Source: Agrocybe praecox
Taxonomy: Eukaryota > Basidiomycota > Agaricomycetes > Agaricales > Agrocybaceae
Length of the DNA stretch: 64,000 bases
Direction: 5' to 3'
NCBI GenBank assembly: GCA_964017145.1
Contig: OZ024840.1
Coordinates: 3,100,001 to 3,164,000, forward strand
A model generated the notes under the pieces. That model searched no databases. It worked only from the letters and a program-made list of their open reading frames with translations, and was not told where the DNA came from. Position 1 is the stretch's first letter, and every line of letters begins with the position of its first letter. Position numbers and translations under genes: made by a program. Of this stretch, positions 46,901 to 59,798 are shown piece after piece.

Positions 46901-48513
46901 CTATATTTCTCACCACATGACGAAAGCCTTCGAATCCATGTTTGGTGGTGTCACTTGTTTGCCAGGTTGTTTCAGCATGTACCGTATCAAGGCTCCTAAA
47001 GGCGATTCCGGATATTGGGTTCCTATCCTCGCCAATCCGGATATCGTTGAACATTATTCCGAAAACGTCGTCGACACCCTTCACAAGAAGAACTTGCTTC
47101 TGTTAGGAGAGGATCGGTACTTGACAACTCTTATGTTGAAGACTTTCCCCAAGCGCAAGAATATGTTCTGTCCCCAGGCCGTTTGCAAGACTGTTGTACC
47201 GGACACTTTCCGAGTTCTTCTCTCACAACGTCGTCGCTGGATTAACTCGACTATCCATAATTTGGCTGAATTGATCTTGGTTCGTGACCTCTGTGGCACT
47301 TTCTGTTTCTCTATGCAGTTTGTTGTCGGAATGGAATTGGCCGGTACGCTCGTACTACCAGCCGCTATCGCCTTCACGTTATACCTCATCATTGTTTCTA
47401 TCATCCCTGGAGGCGCCGATACCACCATTCCTTTGATTCTATTGGCCATCGTCCTTGGTCTTCCTGGTATCTTGATCGTCGTCACTTCCCGCAAGATCGC
47501 ATATGTCGGCTGGATGTTGGTCTACCTCTTGTCGTTGCCCATCTGGAACGGAATACTACCTGCATATGCTTTCTGGCATTTCGACGACTTCTCGTGGGGT
47601 GAAACGAGAAAGGTAATGGGCGACAAAGGCGGAGATCATGGGGACAAAGAGGGAGAATTTGACTCTTCACACATCGTGATGAAACGATGGGCCGAGTTTG
47701 AACGGGACCGTCGTTGGAAGAGTGGAACTCAATCGAGGGATTCGATCTACAATGAGAAGAGGTGAGCAATTTTTAGTCACAAGAGTATAAATGATTTTAA
47801 ATATCTTTTATTTTAGGGCGGATAGTAATCGCTATTCTATTGCTTCAAATTCTGACCTTACCCATCAAGCTCCTCCCTTCGATTCGAGTACTATGGAATC
47901 CTCCAGCTACACCAGTCCACGGCCACGACATGATAGTGCGGCTCTTTTGATGCTTCCTGCTCCTCTCGCCGTCAGTAATAGAGGGCCCGTGATGTCTTCC
48001 GCGTCATCTGTGGGGATGTCCAGGTCAAGTGAAGATAACCATTATCCGTCTGAAAATGGCTCAAGCACCAACTTGCGTTTACTCCCGACCCCACAATCAG
48101 GTGATGTATACCCGGACACATCTGACTCCCCTTCTGCCAATCAACGCCTTCTTTCGCCTTCATCTCCTTACGACCCCCGTTTCAGCCGACAGGCTCAAGT
48201 CTCTCCTCCACAACCCCCTTATCTATCAGATGCTCAGAATCCTTTCCGTTCTCAAACGACATCTCCAACGAGTTACGACGAACACACGCCTTTTGTTCCC
48301 GATTATGACGACCCCAGAGGTGGAAGAGGTATTCAATTGTCGGATGGTGGACCAGTTCCTGGACCAGAGGGTGTGCGACGAGTCTCTAGGCCTACTGGAA
48401 GACGCCCAACATCGCAAGCACCTACTGCGCAAAACCGCTACTCGCGTAGCTCTACAGCCTTTTCTCTTCCACCAGGAGCTGCTCCCCCTCAACCCACCTA
48501 CAATCCTCAATGA
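43927..48513 (+). CDS. Chitin synthase, class IV (Chs3-like)
   Basis: Polymerises UDP-N-acetylglucosamine to chitin at the plasma membrane. Six exons (43927-44332, 44388-44651, 44712-45303, 45359-46827, 46891-47761, 47817-48513) give 1432 aa. A disordered N-terminus leads to two early membrane segments ([39 protein letters not shown]). An extracellular domain with NxS/T sites follows, then another membrane helix ([20 protein letters not shown]). The GT2 core has [40 protein letters not shown] and the QRRRW product-site motif ([13 protein letters not shown]). C-terminal membrane helices and a Ser/Pro-rich cytosolic tail of about 240 residues end the protein. The absence of a myosin head and the N-terminal layout place it in class IV rather than V. 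Confidence 0.92.
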
Positions 48514-48968
48514 TCGACAGTATATATAATCTTTGTTCACATACATACACATGGACTTATTTTCATTAGCACTATGATTTTCCTTTTATGACTACATCTT
48601 CTATCGGACCCATTGTGCAATTATATTTCACAGCTCGTATTTTTTTTTCTGCGGACCTTGGTGCAGGTCTATGTTGGTGGAGCCAATGAATACTGTAGTA
48701 GTTTTTTTTCATGGGAGTAGATACATAATATTTGGCAATCCTGCCCTACTTTGGCTTGCACGTACATCCTTTAATTATCACAATAAGGATGGTGTAAAAT
48801 AAACATAAACGCAGCGACTTTGCTGCTAAATGAGTGTTTGAGAGTGAAGGCGTCGCCTTGACATTTGTTTGGTTTGATGCCCAAAATGGTTGGTGACTAG
48901 TAGCAGCATGCAGCTGAAGTCATTGTCATTGTCCTCCCACCTCCTCCGTCCTCCTGCCTGCTTCAGCC
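48514..48968. other. Intergenic region, chitin synthase 3' end and WHI2 promoter
   Basis: 455 bp, AT-rich. It contains AAATAAACATAAAC-like stretches that could be polyadenylation-type or promoter DNA. No gene seen. Confidence 0.4.
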
Positions 48969-50162
48969 ATGTCAAATCTAGCGAATTCACCAATCACGCA
49001 GGTGTCGCAGACGCCGACACATACGAACCTTCAGCCGCAGCTACTGACGCGGCTCTTCCTGGATCTTCGTGGCAGGCGTTTCGAAGTTGACCGAGAGACG
49101 ATTATGAATTTGCCTGAATCTGTTCTTCTTTGTTTGTTTCCCAATGGTCTGGTGCTGAGCAGGCAAAGCGTGGCCCTTTCAGAAGGCGGTGGTGATGACG
49201 ACGAAGAGGAGGTCTACGGTGTTGACGTTCGTGAATAGTTTGCTGTTTCGTACGATTAAAGAACTGACGCCTGTATACAGTTTGATCCTGATTGTTTTCA
49301 ATTTGTCCTCACCTTCTATCGAGATGCGTCGGACACATTCTACGGGACTTCAGCTAGTCCGGGCCTCTTCACGGCTCAACAGCATCTCATTGAATCGTCG
49401 TCTTCCGAATTTGGCCCGGCAAGCGCTCAGAACCCCCTACTTCAAAAGCAGGCTATTATTGTTCTTAGAGAAGAGCTTGAATACTTCTCGATCCCTCCCA
49501 AAGACGGACAAGCTGGGACAGATAAAGATGGAATTGCTAACGACATCATGTTGGACATCAAACGCAGGTCTGGTGACTATCTCATAGAAAAGCGCAGTAT
49601 CTTCACAGCACTGCAGCGGAACGTTAACAAAGAGAACAACGTTGCGGAACAGCATTTGATTGATATGTTGTGCATGAGGTGAGGGCGTTTTTCGCCTCTT
49701 TCATTTTTTGGCCCTTGATACTCAATAAACTCTTCCATTTCAGTGGATTTGACCGTGAGGACGAGTGGGGTTTCCGTGCCCTGGAGCCATCTCGGTGTTG
49801 CATATCATCAATAGCCCTTGTCTTGCTGAAGACAGGCATCACACATCACCCCAATGCCGAAAAGCAGGTTGAAATCGATGCGACTCAGATGGCCACTGCG
49901 CAGAAGCTCTTGTTATTCTGGAGAAAACCAGCTGTGCGTCTGATAATCTTGGCTAAATTTGCAAGTGAATTGACGTGACTTTCAAAATGTAGCGCAAATG
50001 CTGGTGGGATGGCTTGGACATTGAGCTGCCTGCCGTCGATGGCAAGGAGCCCATCACGTTGAAATTATGGGCTCGACGCGTATGGACACTGGAATTGAGC
50101 CTTGTAAGCGCGATCTTTCTTGGAACGACTTGTTATTAAACTGAGTTTCATTCTAGGTTTGA
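48969..50162 (+). CDS. WHI2: WHI2-like stress regulator (BTB/POZ fold)
   Basis: In yeast Whi2 works with the Psr1/Psr2 phosphatases in the general stress response and in nutrient (TORC1) control. Here exons give LFLDLRGRRFEVDRETIMNL then PESVLLCLFPNGL, the conserved potassium-channel-tetramerisation/BTB start of the family, then FDPDCFQFVLTFYRDA, IVLREELEYFSIPP and DIKRRSGDYLIEKRSIF, and a C-terminal part (LLFWRKPARKCWWDGLDIEL, LWARRVWTLELSLV). The acidic GGDDDEEEVYGVD segment precedes the first intron, which has a GTTCGT donor. The last exon (50157-50162) holds only one codon plus the stop. Confidence 0.85.
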
Positions 50163-50739
50163 TAACGTTGGGGTGACTATGCTTTCGATTTGTCGTATCT
50201 ATATACTACATACATAACTACATACCTTTCCCTTGATACCCTTAACTTGACACGAATTTCTAGTTGCTGCATCACTGAGACAACTTTTCGAATAACCGTT
50301 CATCTGATCATGCACGCACGGGTAAAGATGAAACGGCGCCCTGCTTCCGTGGAAACGCAGCTTTATGTGGTGGATCTCTCTATTTTACTATTAGGCATTT
50401 GTTCGTCTGTATTGCTATACTATGTGGATATTCTTTGCTATACGAACTCGTGCAGAAGCCATGGTCTACACGAGGCAGAACGAGCCACATTGCTCCAGAA
50501 AAAGGAGAAGTGACGATAATGGAAAGCGAGTGATCTCGGACCTTTATATTGAGCGGCCTGTCTGATGGGATGCTGTATATATTGTACTACTACATACTTC
50601 TATTATAACCCTCATCGACTGTTCCATTCTCCTCCCTCCCAATATCTGTATTTCTTCTGTTCTTTGAGCGTCGATTTGGTTAGATACCGACGATATACTC
50701 ACCATCCTCCGACATCTCCTTCGCCTTCGATCATCACAT
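50163..50739. other. Intergenic region
   Basis: 577 bp. One ORF of 107 codons (50190-50513, +) has a hydrophobic stretch but no homology I recognise and lies in AT-rich DNA, so it is not called. The right end is C/T-rich and likely the promoter of the next gene. Confidence 0.4.
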
Positions 50740-53000
50740 ATGCCTCCAGCTGGTTCTTCTTATATTCCTTCTCCCCTCAACGAGTTCAGTTCTCTGCCAA
50801 AATTTGAATATGTTGACGACGACAAGTACTCGACTCTGAGCCACGCTTCAGGAATTCCTCGTGCTGAGCATGCTCTCGACACCCTTCGACTTGTTGCCGG
50901 CAGCAGAGTCCGTCACGCCCGCTGCGCGCCAGAGTTCTTGGAGGAGATTGCGACCAAAGGGACCCAAAGCAGCCTCAAAAGTTCCCCGCATAGGACTTTC
51001 AAGATCGTTCAGGGTTCTGAGGCAAGGGCTTATTTCAAGGATTACATTCGGTTCGTTCCTGTGTTTCATTGTCTATACTGTCCGCTCACGACATCTCCAG
51101 GGACCATACTCCACAATCCAATAAATATTTACGAAACAACGACAACTTAATGAAACAAACTCAACCCTCTCCGATTGTATTCGCAGTAACCGTTTGGGAG
51201 GGGGAGACTAAGTGTGTAGATTATTATATGACATGGCGGGGAAAGAGGGTATGATCAGTGTTCCCGATATTTCGAGTGCCTGCTCATAATTCTTCATTAA
51301 CGCCAGAACGAACCCCATAGCGAAGGTAAGCCTTTTCAATGTGCTACGGACGCGTCTTACATGTGTCTTGTTCAGAATACGAGAGCCAAGTCGGTCATCT
51401 AGATGCAGAATTCAGGAAGCTTGCTCAAGGATTGGATAAGGAATACAAAAGCATCTCGTAAAGTCTACTCCATATATCCTTGATTGTGTGCCGCTCATGT
51501 AACTGTTTTCAGAGCATTGCGGACATATAGCAATTTATCCAAACCCACAAGAAAGCTCGATAAGAAATCTCAGACATTGCAATCCTCACAGAAAACGCGA
51601 CCTCCTCCTGGTATTACGGTTTCTGTTGCCGAAGATGCATCGCCCTGTGCGTATTTTTTATCCTCTCAGAAACTTCGATCAGATCCTGAGGCCACACACA
51701 CATCTCATAGTGCCCACCCAACAGCCACTTCCGGAGCCACCGGCGTAAGCCCCGATATTTCCTACGTGTAGCGCTTTGGTCGTATCTAATACTTTTCACC
51801 AGCTCTGCGTCCGATAGCGTGATGTCACTGCCTCTGCTCAACATGATTCGAGGGGTGCCACTAAGCCACCGAGGTCCGTTTTGCTTGAATGACATCATAA
51901 TTATTTGGACTCACTGGACTCGAATATGCAGTCCCTTTGCGCGTAACCAACCCGGATAGATTATCTTTGTGAGTGATTCTTTGCTCTCAAAGTAGTATGC
52001 ATGTGTTGACTATATTCTGCAGCATCTCTGATATTAGTGAGTATGCCGAACAATAATTTATCGGCTGCAGTATCTGACCGTATCTTGGCTTTCAGCCATC
52101 ATTGGAGAAGATGTCAAACCGCAACCAAAACCAGATATCAACGCTAAGCTCATTGTTCCGACCAGAAATAAATCGTAAGGATGTCCCGTCGATCGTATAG
52201 TAGAAGTCTGCATACTCATTTATTATTCTTAGTTCGAAACACGGTGGGACACCGGAGGAAAACGTGAATCCATCTTCGGCTAGCATCCGCTCTTCAGATA
52301 CGCAGTCCAGCAAATCTTCGAGATCGAGCAGGTCAAGCACTCGCTATGACTCAGAAAATAGTCGGCATCCTTCACCTGACCGAGATGATCGTCCCAGTCG
52401 AAAAGACCGTGATATTCCCGAATACTTGATAATCTTATTGGGAGATAAGTTTGACACGGATTCAACATCGTGGCATGGGTAGGCTTCCATTTCCAAGTAC
52501 CACGTTTCTTCCGTGAACTAATCTTCTTTTCGTATAGCTTTGAAAGACAGGTATCAGTGCGCAGCCTGCCTGCAGATCGGCACTCATCTTGGATGGGTCC
52601 TGTTGCCAGCTCGAAAAGCTATAGTCGAAGGAATTCTCGAGCAAATACCCCTAATGCCTCTGATTCCGAAGAATCCAACGATGAAGCAGGGTGGAAGCAT
52701 ACTCCTGTCATCCCCATGAAGCCCTTCATGGAAGCCATGGGTTTTGCCCCAAGTAGCACTTATTATCACACCCCTCCTCCTATTGTCCCTGGTGGATTGC
52801 AGTACCAACTCACCGTCACTAACGCATCATCCCCAATGCCCAGTCGTAGCCCGTATCTTTATTGTAGCGCCCGGTTGGAAACAACTTCCCCATATGTTTC
52901 AGCTTGGGTCCCTCCATTGCCACCATCCACCGCACCATCCAGACCTCCATCGCGCTCATCTTACGGAAGTCCGTACATGCAAACCCACAATCCTTTCTGA
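50740..53000 (+). CDS. Unrecognised multi-exon protein
   Basis: I do not recognise it. It begins MPPAGSSYIPSPLNEFSSLP, then ARCAPEFLEEIATKG, FKIVQGSEARAYFKDYIRDH, PSPIVFAVTVWEGETKCVDY, YMTWRGKRNEP and a helical EYESQVGHLDAEFRKLAQGL segment. Later exons (about 51815-52200) read LPLLNMIRGVPLSHRVPLRV and TIIGEDVKPQPKPDINAKLI. The last two are Ser/Arg- and Pro-rich (SSKSSRSSRSSTRYDSENSR; SRPPSRSSYGSPYMQTHNPF). At least nine small exons are needed. The joint between about 51640 and 51815 could not be resolved in phase and may include an extra exon. A disordered, phospho-regulated adaptor is possible but not shown. Confidence 0.5.
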
Positions 53001-53989
53001 TCATTCCTGCTATCTGTTGTTACTGTTTTTCATTGTCTTTTTATATGGACATCCACTCATTTTCACGTAGGCCGTCTTTCAGCGGCGTCAGGATACCACT
53101 CATAAATTCAAAGCTCATTCAATGCATTGCTACCTCGTAATTTATTATTGCATTCTCCTTTTCCATTCCTTTTTGCATATCATTCTAACACACTCATTTC
53201 ATTTGCATAGGCAGAATAATCGTACTTTAAACTCACACATGACAGGCATAGTCTTAATTATACTGATAGCACAGTTAGTTATTATCAAGGTCAAACACAA
53301 TTCGTAAAATATATGTAACATCACAAACAGATCGCCCCGTCCGTTACTTGATCGTCTGCACCGGATCAACATGCCTTTTGATCTCGTATTACTATCAGGT
53401 ACTGCCTCTCGGAGTCTTCTGGCACAGAATCCGAACCGTTGGAAGGCTGGTCCATTCCAGATTATCGAACTGCCTCGCTTGTGGGTGAATGTGCCACCGG
53501 GTCAGTCCAACTGGCGCAAGTTCTCCCCAAGTGCTGTCAGACGTCAGGGGTGCCACCGAAAAACATACCTGTATGCGTATACGTGGTTCATTCCGACGCT
53601 CGGAAAGTGATTCCCCCGCGAGCGCCAAAATCCCATGAAGATCTTGTGCATGAATGATGTCTGCCCGGAGCTGCATTCGAACTGGCCTCTGGACAGCTTT
53701 CGACTCTGGAGATCGCTCGCTTTTTTTGCATGCTGTTCTATGCTGATGTCACTTGTTTTTATCAAGGCACAATTCTGTATTCTTGTGTTAAACCTAGGAT
53801 ATATTCGTCAAGGACTCTTCGAGCATAACAGCTTATCCTACACAAGGCATACATGAAACGGCTGGAGCACGCCCCCAGTTCAACTTGGACGGTGACCAAA
53901 TCAAGTCAATAAGAAGTCTTGCAGGAAGCTTTCTGAAGCGAACCTCCCGCTCTTTTGTACTTTCCGTTGTGCATTGTCCTTCCACTTCC
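53001..53989. other. Intergenic region before the GH17 pseudogene
   Basis: About 1 kb. Short ORFs on both strands between 53371 and 53765 are in somewhat GC-richer DNA and could be a fragment of a decayed gene (minus-strand 53395-53676 reads 93 codons), but no motif was recognised. The remainder is AT-rich. Confidence 0.4.
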
Positions 53990-55366
53990 ATGATGAGGTG
54001 GTCAATAGTAGCATTCACATCCCTCTCACTTGTTTCTCAAGTTCTAGCAACGAACAATTCCTATGGAATCGTCGCGGCGAATTCTATCGGCGACAGCTCC
54101 AAGTACAAGTGACGCAATCAAACAGATGTACGTGTCCTTCCAGTTGCCTTTTCTTTCATTTTAAGCCAGCATTAACGCGTCATGTCCCGTTGTACCAGTG
54201 GAACAACCTTGCAAAGACTTCTAAGAAGCACGGCTTCAAATCTATTCGCGTGGTTGGCTTTGACTGCAATGCTTTGACCCTTGCATCGCGCTGCGGCATC
54301 AAATAACCTCATTATCATGGCAGGAATTTATGTGCATGTGAGTAGACGCGTCCGTATCGATCCCAATCCCATGAATTTTGAACGTGCCATGTCGTGCTTG
54401 TTTAGGGAACTATGGCCAATTCCAAGAAGCAGATAGAGTGAGCCATTATTCTGAAAGCGTGTTTTTCACTCCCCGACAAACTGTAAATCATTAGTGACGA
54501 AGTCCAGACGTACATGGCTACGTATAAGAAATACGGAGCATCGCGATACAGTGGATTGACGATTGGAAATGAAGTATGTCTACTTTCTCACACGAAAGTC
54601 CCCGTGCTGATGGATAATTGTCAAGGTCGAAGACATGTCCTATAATATCATGCAGAAGGTGTATTCTGTCCGAGGTGAGAGGTTGCATGACCGTCCTGGG
54701 GCGACTAGGACCCTCTGATACTCTCCAAGGTTATTTACGCATGATGGGTGTCAAAACGCCAGTTTCCACTGTCCATACATGGATTCGTATCATTGGTGAG
54801 CCGGCGCTTTGTGGTGCGGACTTTGTAGGTGCCAACACACAGTGAGCTCCTAATAATTTTAGCAAAGTTCACATCCTAACTAAGTTAATAATTAGTGCGT
54901 TCTATGACGGGGATGTTATCTCAACGAAGACGGGCGATTTTGTCTTCAAGACAGCCGTAATTTTGCTCCAAAAGAAGTGCCCAGGAAAAAAGTTCTACAT
55001 TACAGAGTAAGTGTATTCTCTAAAATCGATGTCCTGGACGCGTTTATTTATTGCAGGTCATATTTATGTACTAGGTCTGGCTGGCCGTCAAAGGGTGATA
55101 AGTTCGGGAAAAGTGCGAGTGCAAGTCTTGCAGACGAGCGGCTGGCTATTTTGAACTTGAACTGCGCTTGCAGAGATGATAAGACCGTCACAGTGGTATA
55201 CGCTTTTGAAGCTGACAACCAAGCGTGGAAGGTCAACGACAACGAACGCAGCTTTGGGATCTTTGACAAGCTTGACTTACCACCTATCTTAAACGTCTGC
55301 CCCGATTTCAAAGATGTCATTACTCTGCCCGAATCTGATAAATGTCAAGCATGGTGGTCTTATTGA
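53990..55366 (+). pseudogene. GH17-type glucanase with two lesions
   Basis: The family cleaves or remodels beta-1,3-glucan and is usually secreted. A signal peptide is present (MMRWSIVAFTSLSLVSQVLA), then NSYGIVAANSIGDSSKYK and an in-frame TGA (54110-54112) at the position where the family usually continues with Cys. The gene resumes after a plausible intron with WNNLAKTSKKHGFKSIRVVG, FDCNALTLAS, then loses frame near 54300-54312 before IIMAGIYVHGTM. The rest is intact: YGASRYSGLTIGNEV (catalytic Glu region), GVKTPVSTVHTW, GADFVGANTHAFYDG, ITESGWPS (second catalytic Glu) and a long C-terminus. Two independent breaks before the catalytic part suggest a young pseudogene; a sequence error could explain one, less likely both. 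Confidence 0.65.
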
Positions 55367-55630
55367 ACAGAATCCTATGTTGATGCCTGACCATGGCATG
55401 TAACGTGTATTTCATATTTTATCCAATCCGTACAGTATTGCAATGTATATCTCGAATTAATTCAGAAAGCACTGCCCAGACTACGCATCAGGTCTTGCTC
55501 GGTCGTCTCTGTAATGCTTCGCACAGGCGCCGCTGATAATTTACCGAAGCGTGACATCATCATGACTGTACCAATGTTCCCCTGAGTAAGTATATAAGGC
55601 GTTTATTTTCCGCTTTCTTCTTCCCACATC

Positions 55631-56930
55631 ATGTCTGCTTCCACTCTCCAAGTCGTTAATCGATCACCCCGTCGAAAACCAAACACACCCTCTCGCTCGT
55701 CTTCAACATCAGACGACCACCAGACAGACACCGTGTCCACATATTCTTTCGTATCATCCTCAGAACATACTCTCTTTTCCGACCACAAATATTCTTTGGA
55801 GGATCACAAGTCTAGCTACAAGCACACCTCCGAGAAACAGCTTCCTTTCTTGCCTGGTTCTTCTCCGAATGTAGAAAATCACAAGCGCTTCAACAGTGAA
55901 TCATTTTCGTACTATGAGCCAGCAGGTTAGTTTTACTTCTGCTTCCGTCGTCTTCCTTTCGTTGACAAAGTCGGCATTCTGTTTTAAAGAAGCTCGTAAC
56001 AATGTTTTGACGAATACGATGCTACTGTCCAGCGTTCTGGGTGCTGACTCTGTACCCTACACCGCTGAAATTGATTCAATACCTTGCGCTGGCGTACGCA
56101 TACCTCATGGCCCGTTAAAAGGTCTTTTAGCTTGGCGCCTCGTTGTACGATCCCTACCGTCTCGTAGCGAGAAGCGTGGCTGGTGGAATGGAAAGGCACC
56201 AGCAGTAGACTATGAACAAAGTAGAAGGCAGAGTACTATGTCTTCAAGCCCCAAACAATCATCATCGTCTCAAGTACAGCGGCTTACGATGCCCGCTGCT
56301 GCGAATTCCACCAAGTCACTTCCCCTACAATCTGGACCTCAAGTGGACAGCCAGGGAATCTCTAGATATGTCGATGATCATCAATATACATCCAGTATAC
56401 AGAAATCCATACACAACAGCCCACCAACATCACAGAACGCGGTGGTCACAAACTTCGTCCTCGATACCAGTCTCTCGTATTCCATAATCTCCAGAGATAC
56501 CCTCGCAGCACTAGGATACCCTTCTCATAAATTCCCCGCGCCTGACATCCACAATCCCCATTCTCCACAATGGGATGACGATTCTAGTCCCAAAGGCCTT
56601 GTCACTCTGTCGATCCAAAACGTTGTTACCAAGTTACGTATAGCAAATCCGGGAGAAGCCAGCAGACTGGGCGTTCAGTTCCTCCAAGATGCAGATGCCA
56701 GTCTATATCTCGCTGGTCCCGTTGGCCCTGTCTTGCACTGTAAGTATATTTCCATGTCTACTGCGCATTATTCCATATACGTTTTCACTGACATTTATTT
56801 TTGCTCCTTTTAATCAGTGGAGTCCGCGCGTTCTCTACTACAAGATGTCCCGAGAACTGTGTTATTGAACACCCCCAAGATGACATTGCCACAGCGCATT
56901 CGAGCATTACTTGGATTATCCCTTCCATAG
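55631..56930 (+). CDS. Unrecognised basidiomycete protein, aspartic-protease-like core possible
   Basis: Three exons (about 55631-55925, 55990-56741, 56818-56930). The first is Ser/Thr-rich. The second holds SIPCAGVRIPHGPLKGLLAW, then VTNFVLDTSLSYSIISRDTL and AALGYP. The string FVLDTSLSYSIISRDTL resembles the DTG/DTS-S catalytic loop of retropepsin-like folds (D-T-S followed by small and hydrophobic residues), but no other support exists. The third exon gives a short LESARSLLQDVPRTVLLNTP tail. Function is unknown. The frame is continuous through both introns, which argues for a real gene. Confidence 0.55.
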
Positions 56931-57350
56931 GAATGCAGATTATGGGATATGCCATTGCCGCACCAGCAATTCTACCTGGACGTCTTACAGTAGCAACCAT
57001 CAACTGTTTCTTCTATCTTTTTTCTCTCTCTCCCGATCGCATCAGGTTTATTATATCATCCTCGTCTCTATCCCATGGTATCAGTAAGATTACGGATCAC
57101 TCTTCAGCTTGATTGACAAGATTCAAGACGGTATTCGTTCACCGTATTGATCTTCCATGACCTTTTTCTCTGGACTACCAACATAGAAACAAACATTGCT
57201 CTACTGGTAGTACATCGTATCATTAATCATTTCCTTACAGAACTCAACAAATCCACCTTTCATTAGGGTTGTACATATTATTCTCTATTACAGAAAACCA
57301 AATCAAATTATTATGTATACTTAGATGATAGACAATTCATATATTTACGT
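56931..57350. other. Convergent intergenic region
   Basis: 420 bp between converging genes, AT-rich, probably two 3' UTRs. Nothing else recognised. Confidence 0.4.
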
Positions 57351-59532
57351 TTAATGAGCCCAATTTGCAGGTGTTGGACTTTCTTCTATTCTTCCAGCAG
57401 CAGCTATATGTGAACTGATGCTTTCAGTGTCCTGGAGAAGATCACCACCAAGCATACGCAGATTCTGTCCGTTATTGAGTCTAGAGCCTGCTTGCATAGG
57501 AGGTGCACCGAAGACAGTTTCTTCTTGGTAATCGCCTCTTTGATTATCATAACCATCAAATGAATCGTCGTCATCGTCGAACCCATCGTCATTCACAGCC
57601 CCAGCGAAGGGATGCACAGGAGCAATACCTTCTCCGACTTCGTCGTCTGGCAGCGAGTCGCTTGAGTGATTAGATGATCCAAATGAATCATCATATTGTC
57701 CTGCCCTTTCTGACGCCATGAGGAAAGCCGCAGAGGGATGTGCAGTGTTGTTGAACTCATCTAAAGAGTCCAGAGAATCATCACTGTCTAAATCATCCTG
57801 GAGGTGGCGGTGGTGCATTTGGTGGTCATAACCAGGCGTAGCAAGTTCTGGGGTATCAAACAGTGGTTGTGCCTGCTCTCTTTGTGGATGCCGCTGATAC
57901 TGGTTCTCTTGTCGCACCGTAGGCGAGGCGATATCTGGCCCTCGCGGACGAGGTTTTGGCCGTAAGTTTAGACCAGGCGTAGAGCGCATTCCCGGTGTCG
58001 TACCTACATTTGGACGGATGTCGACGCGTATCTGGCGGATCATGTCTTCCAGGCTTGTGTCTTTCGTGATGCTGCTTTCTGTGCTATTATAGTCGTTGTC
58101 TCGTCTGTATCGCGAGAGCGAAGGAGGGGTTGTCACTGTGCTCACAGTTGAATCATATTTGTTCTGCGTGAAACTGTATAAGCGCCGTGTTTCACCACCG
58201 CTCTTTTGTTGTAAATCACGTAGCAAATCACGCTGTATACGCGCCGACGCGTCCTTGGCCGGTGTCTGTCCTAGCTTAAGAAGTCCTAGCTCGGCTGATG
58301 AACGAGGAGGACGAGCGGGCGACATGAGAACTGGAGGGGACATCCCCGGAGGAAGGCCCTCAAATGAATCATCATCGTCATCCTGATAGGGGGTGGTCGG
58401 ATTGATTTTATTCGCTGTTTTTCCAGAACGAAACCGTTGCGGGGTAAGAACGGATGGATCGCGCAAGTCAACCACTCCGCTCCAATCTCCAGGCGTATCA
58501 CTGGAACCTAGATACGGGTTCAGACTCTTGTCAATGGTAGGCGTTTTTTGCTTTCTTTGCTTTAAAGGAGATATACCGCTGATGGTGGTATTGTCAAAGG
58601 ACGAGTTATCGCTTGCGTTGTACAGGTTGTGTCGCAAAACATTCTTTAAGAGTGGATTTGGTGTTTCCTTGCTTTTACCCTTAGCAGAGCGAGGTATCAT
58701 GCTTCGATCTTGTTGGAAAGTAAAGTCTGAAGTATCGTCGAGGTGAGAGGCAGCGGTCTTATGGGCCGCTGATGTGGATGAAAGAGGACTGGTTTCTGCT
58801 TCCTTAGAGAAATTGCTGATATCTCGGTTGAGGCGCACGAGAGGTGATTCCATGGACGCAGACCAGGAAGGGTCTTCAGACGCCTGAGAAGCAAAGCTGT
58901 TGGTAGTAGCAGCATGCCGAGCTGTAGCAGGCGTAGATGCAAAAGCACCTTGTGGAAAGAATGATGTTTCACTGTTCCCGACACTGGCCTCGTAGATTTC
59001 TAGGCGCGTAGTATTGTCATTCGATCCAACGCTTGATTGTTCCAGTTCTTGTGCTGCAGATTGGGATTCCTCTTCACGCTCGGAGGGGATCTCATTTACA
59101 GTCGAATAATCTTCGTCGATGGTGGGTATGCGTATTTGAGCAGCCTGTTCGTAGAATGACGTCCAGAACTATAATGGGCCACCAGATTATTTCGAAAAGC
59201 GAGTAGATATTGGCAGCAGTTCGCACCTTCGCAGCTTCCCGCACCGGTTCCGTTCCCACTGCATATCGTTTGATTGCAGGCAATAGCTTGGTCGCTAATA
59301 CATTATGAATTTTGGAAAAATTCTCATCGATGTTCTAATTTCACAGTATTAGATACAGCTCTATCCAAGTTTCAAATATCCTGACCTGTAATTTTATGGT
59401 AATGAGTTGTTCGATCTGTTCGATTTGGTCTGCAGTCGATGCATCGGTATCCAGACCTGGAACGACGATAGATGCGGGATTGGGATTCCATCTGGGAGGA
59501 TTAGGAGGAATTGCCCTGGATGACGAAGCCAT
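57351..59532 (-). CDS. ASK1: DASH complex subunit ASK1
   Basis: A kinetochore ring subunit that couples chromosomes to spindle microtubules. The N-terminal exons give the ASK1 domain: DQIEQIEQLITIKLQNIDEN, FSKIHNVLATKLLPAIKRYA, VGTEPVREAAKFWTSFYEQA, with two small introns (about 59170-59225 and 59293-59385). The rest, about 500 residues, is disordered and acidic, rich in SP/TP sites (TPGYD, TPGMRSTPG, SPARPP), as expected for a Cdk-regulated subunit. Acidic clusters (DDDDDSFEG, DDDDDSFDGYD) recur. The stop follows TPANWAH. DASH genes are fungal, so this also marks the organism. Confidence 0.85.
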
Positions 59533-59798
59533 GTTTTAGCGAATTTATACAAATTCTCGAACAGGGTAACAGAAAACGCTAGAGAAATGGAGATGCGGCA
59601 ATATCAACAAGTAAAAGCTCTTCCAGGTTTGACAATAATCTCTCAACAGACGCGTCCGTGTGTGACATACGCGTGACTCTCCGTGTTCACGAGTCCCTCA
59701 GTTATAATTAGCTTTAGAAAAAATGTATTCCTGTATATTTTTCTCGAACCAGAAAGAACATGCTAACAAGGCTTGTAGTAGTCTGCTATCCGCCCAAA

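Noticed and set aside
53395..53765. Minus-strand ORFs before the GH17 pseudogene
   Set aside because: No motif, no splice continuity and no recognisable relative; kept as an unannotated stretch.
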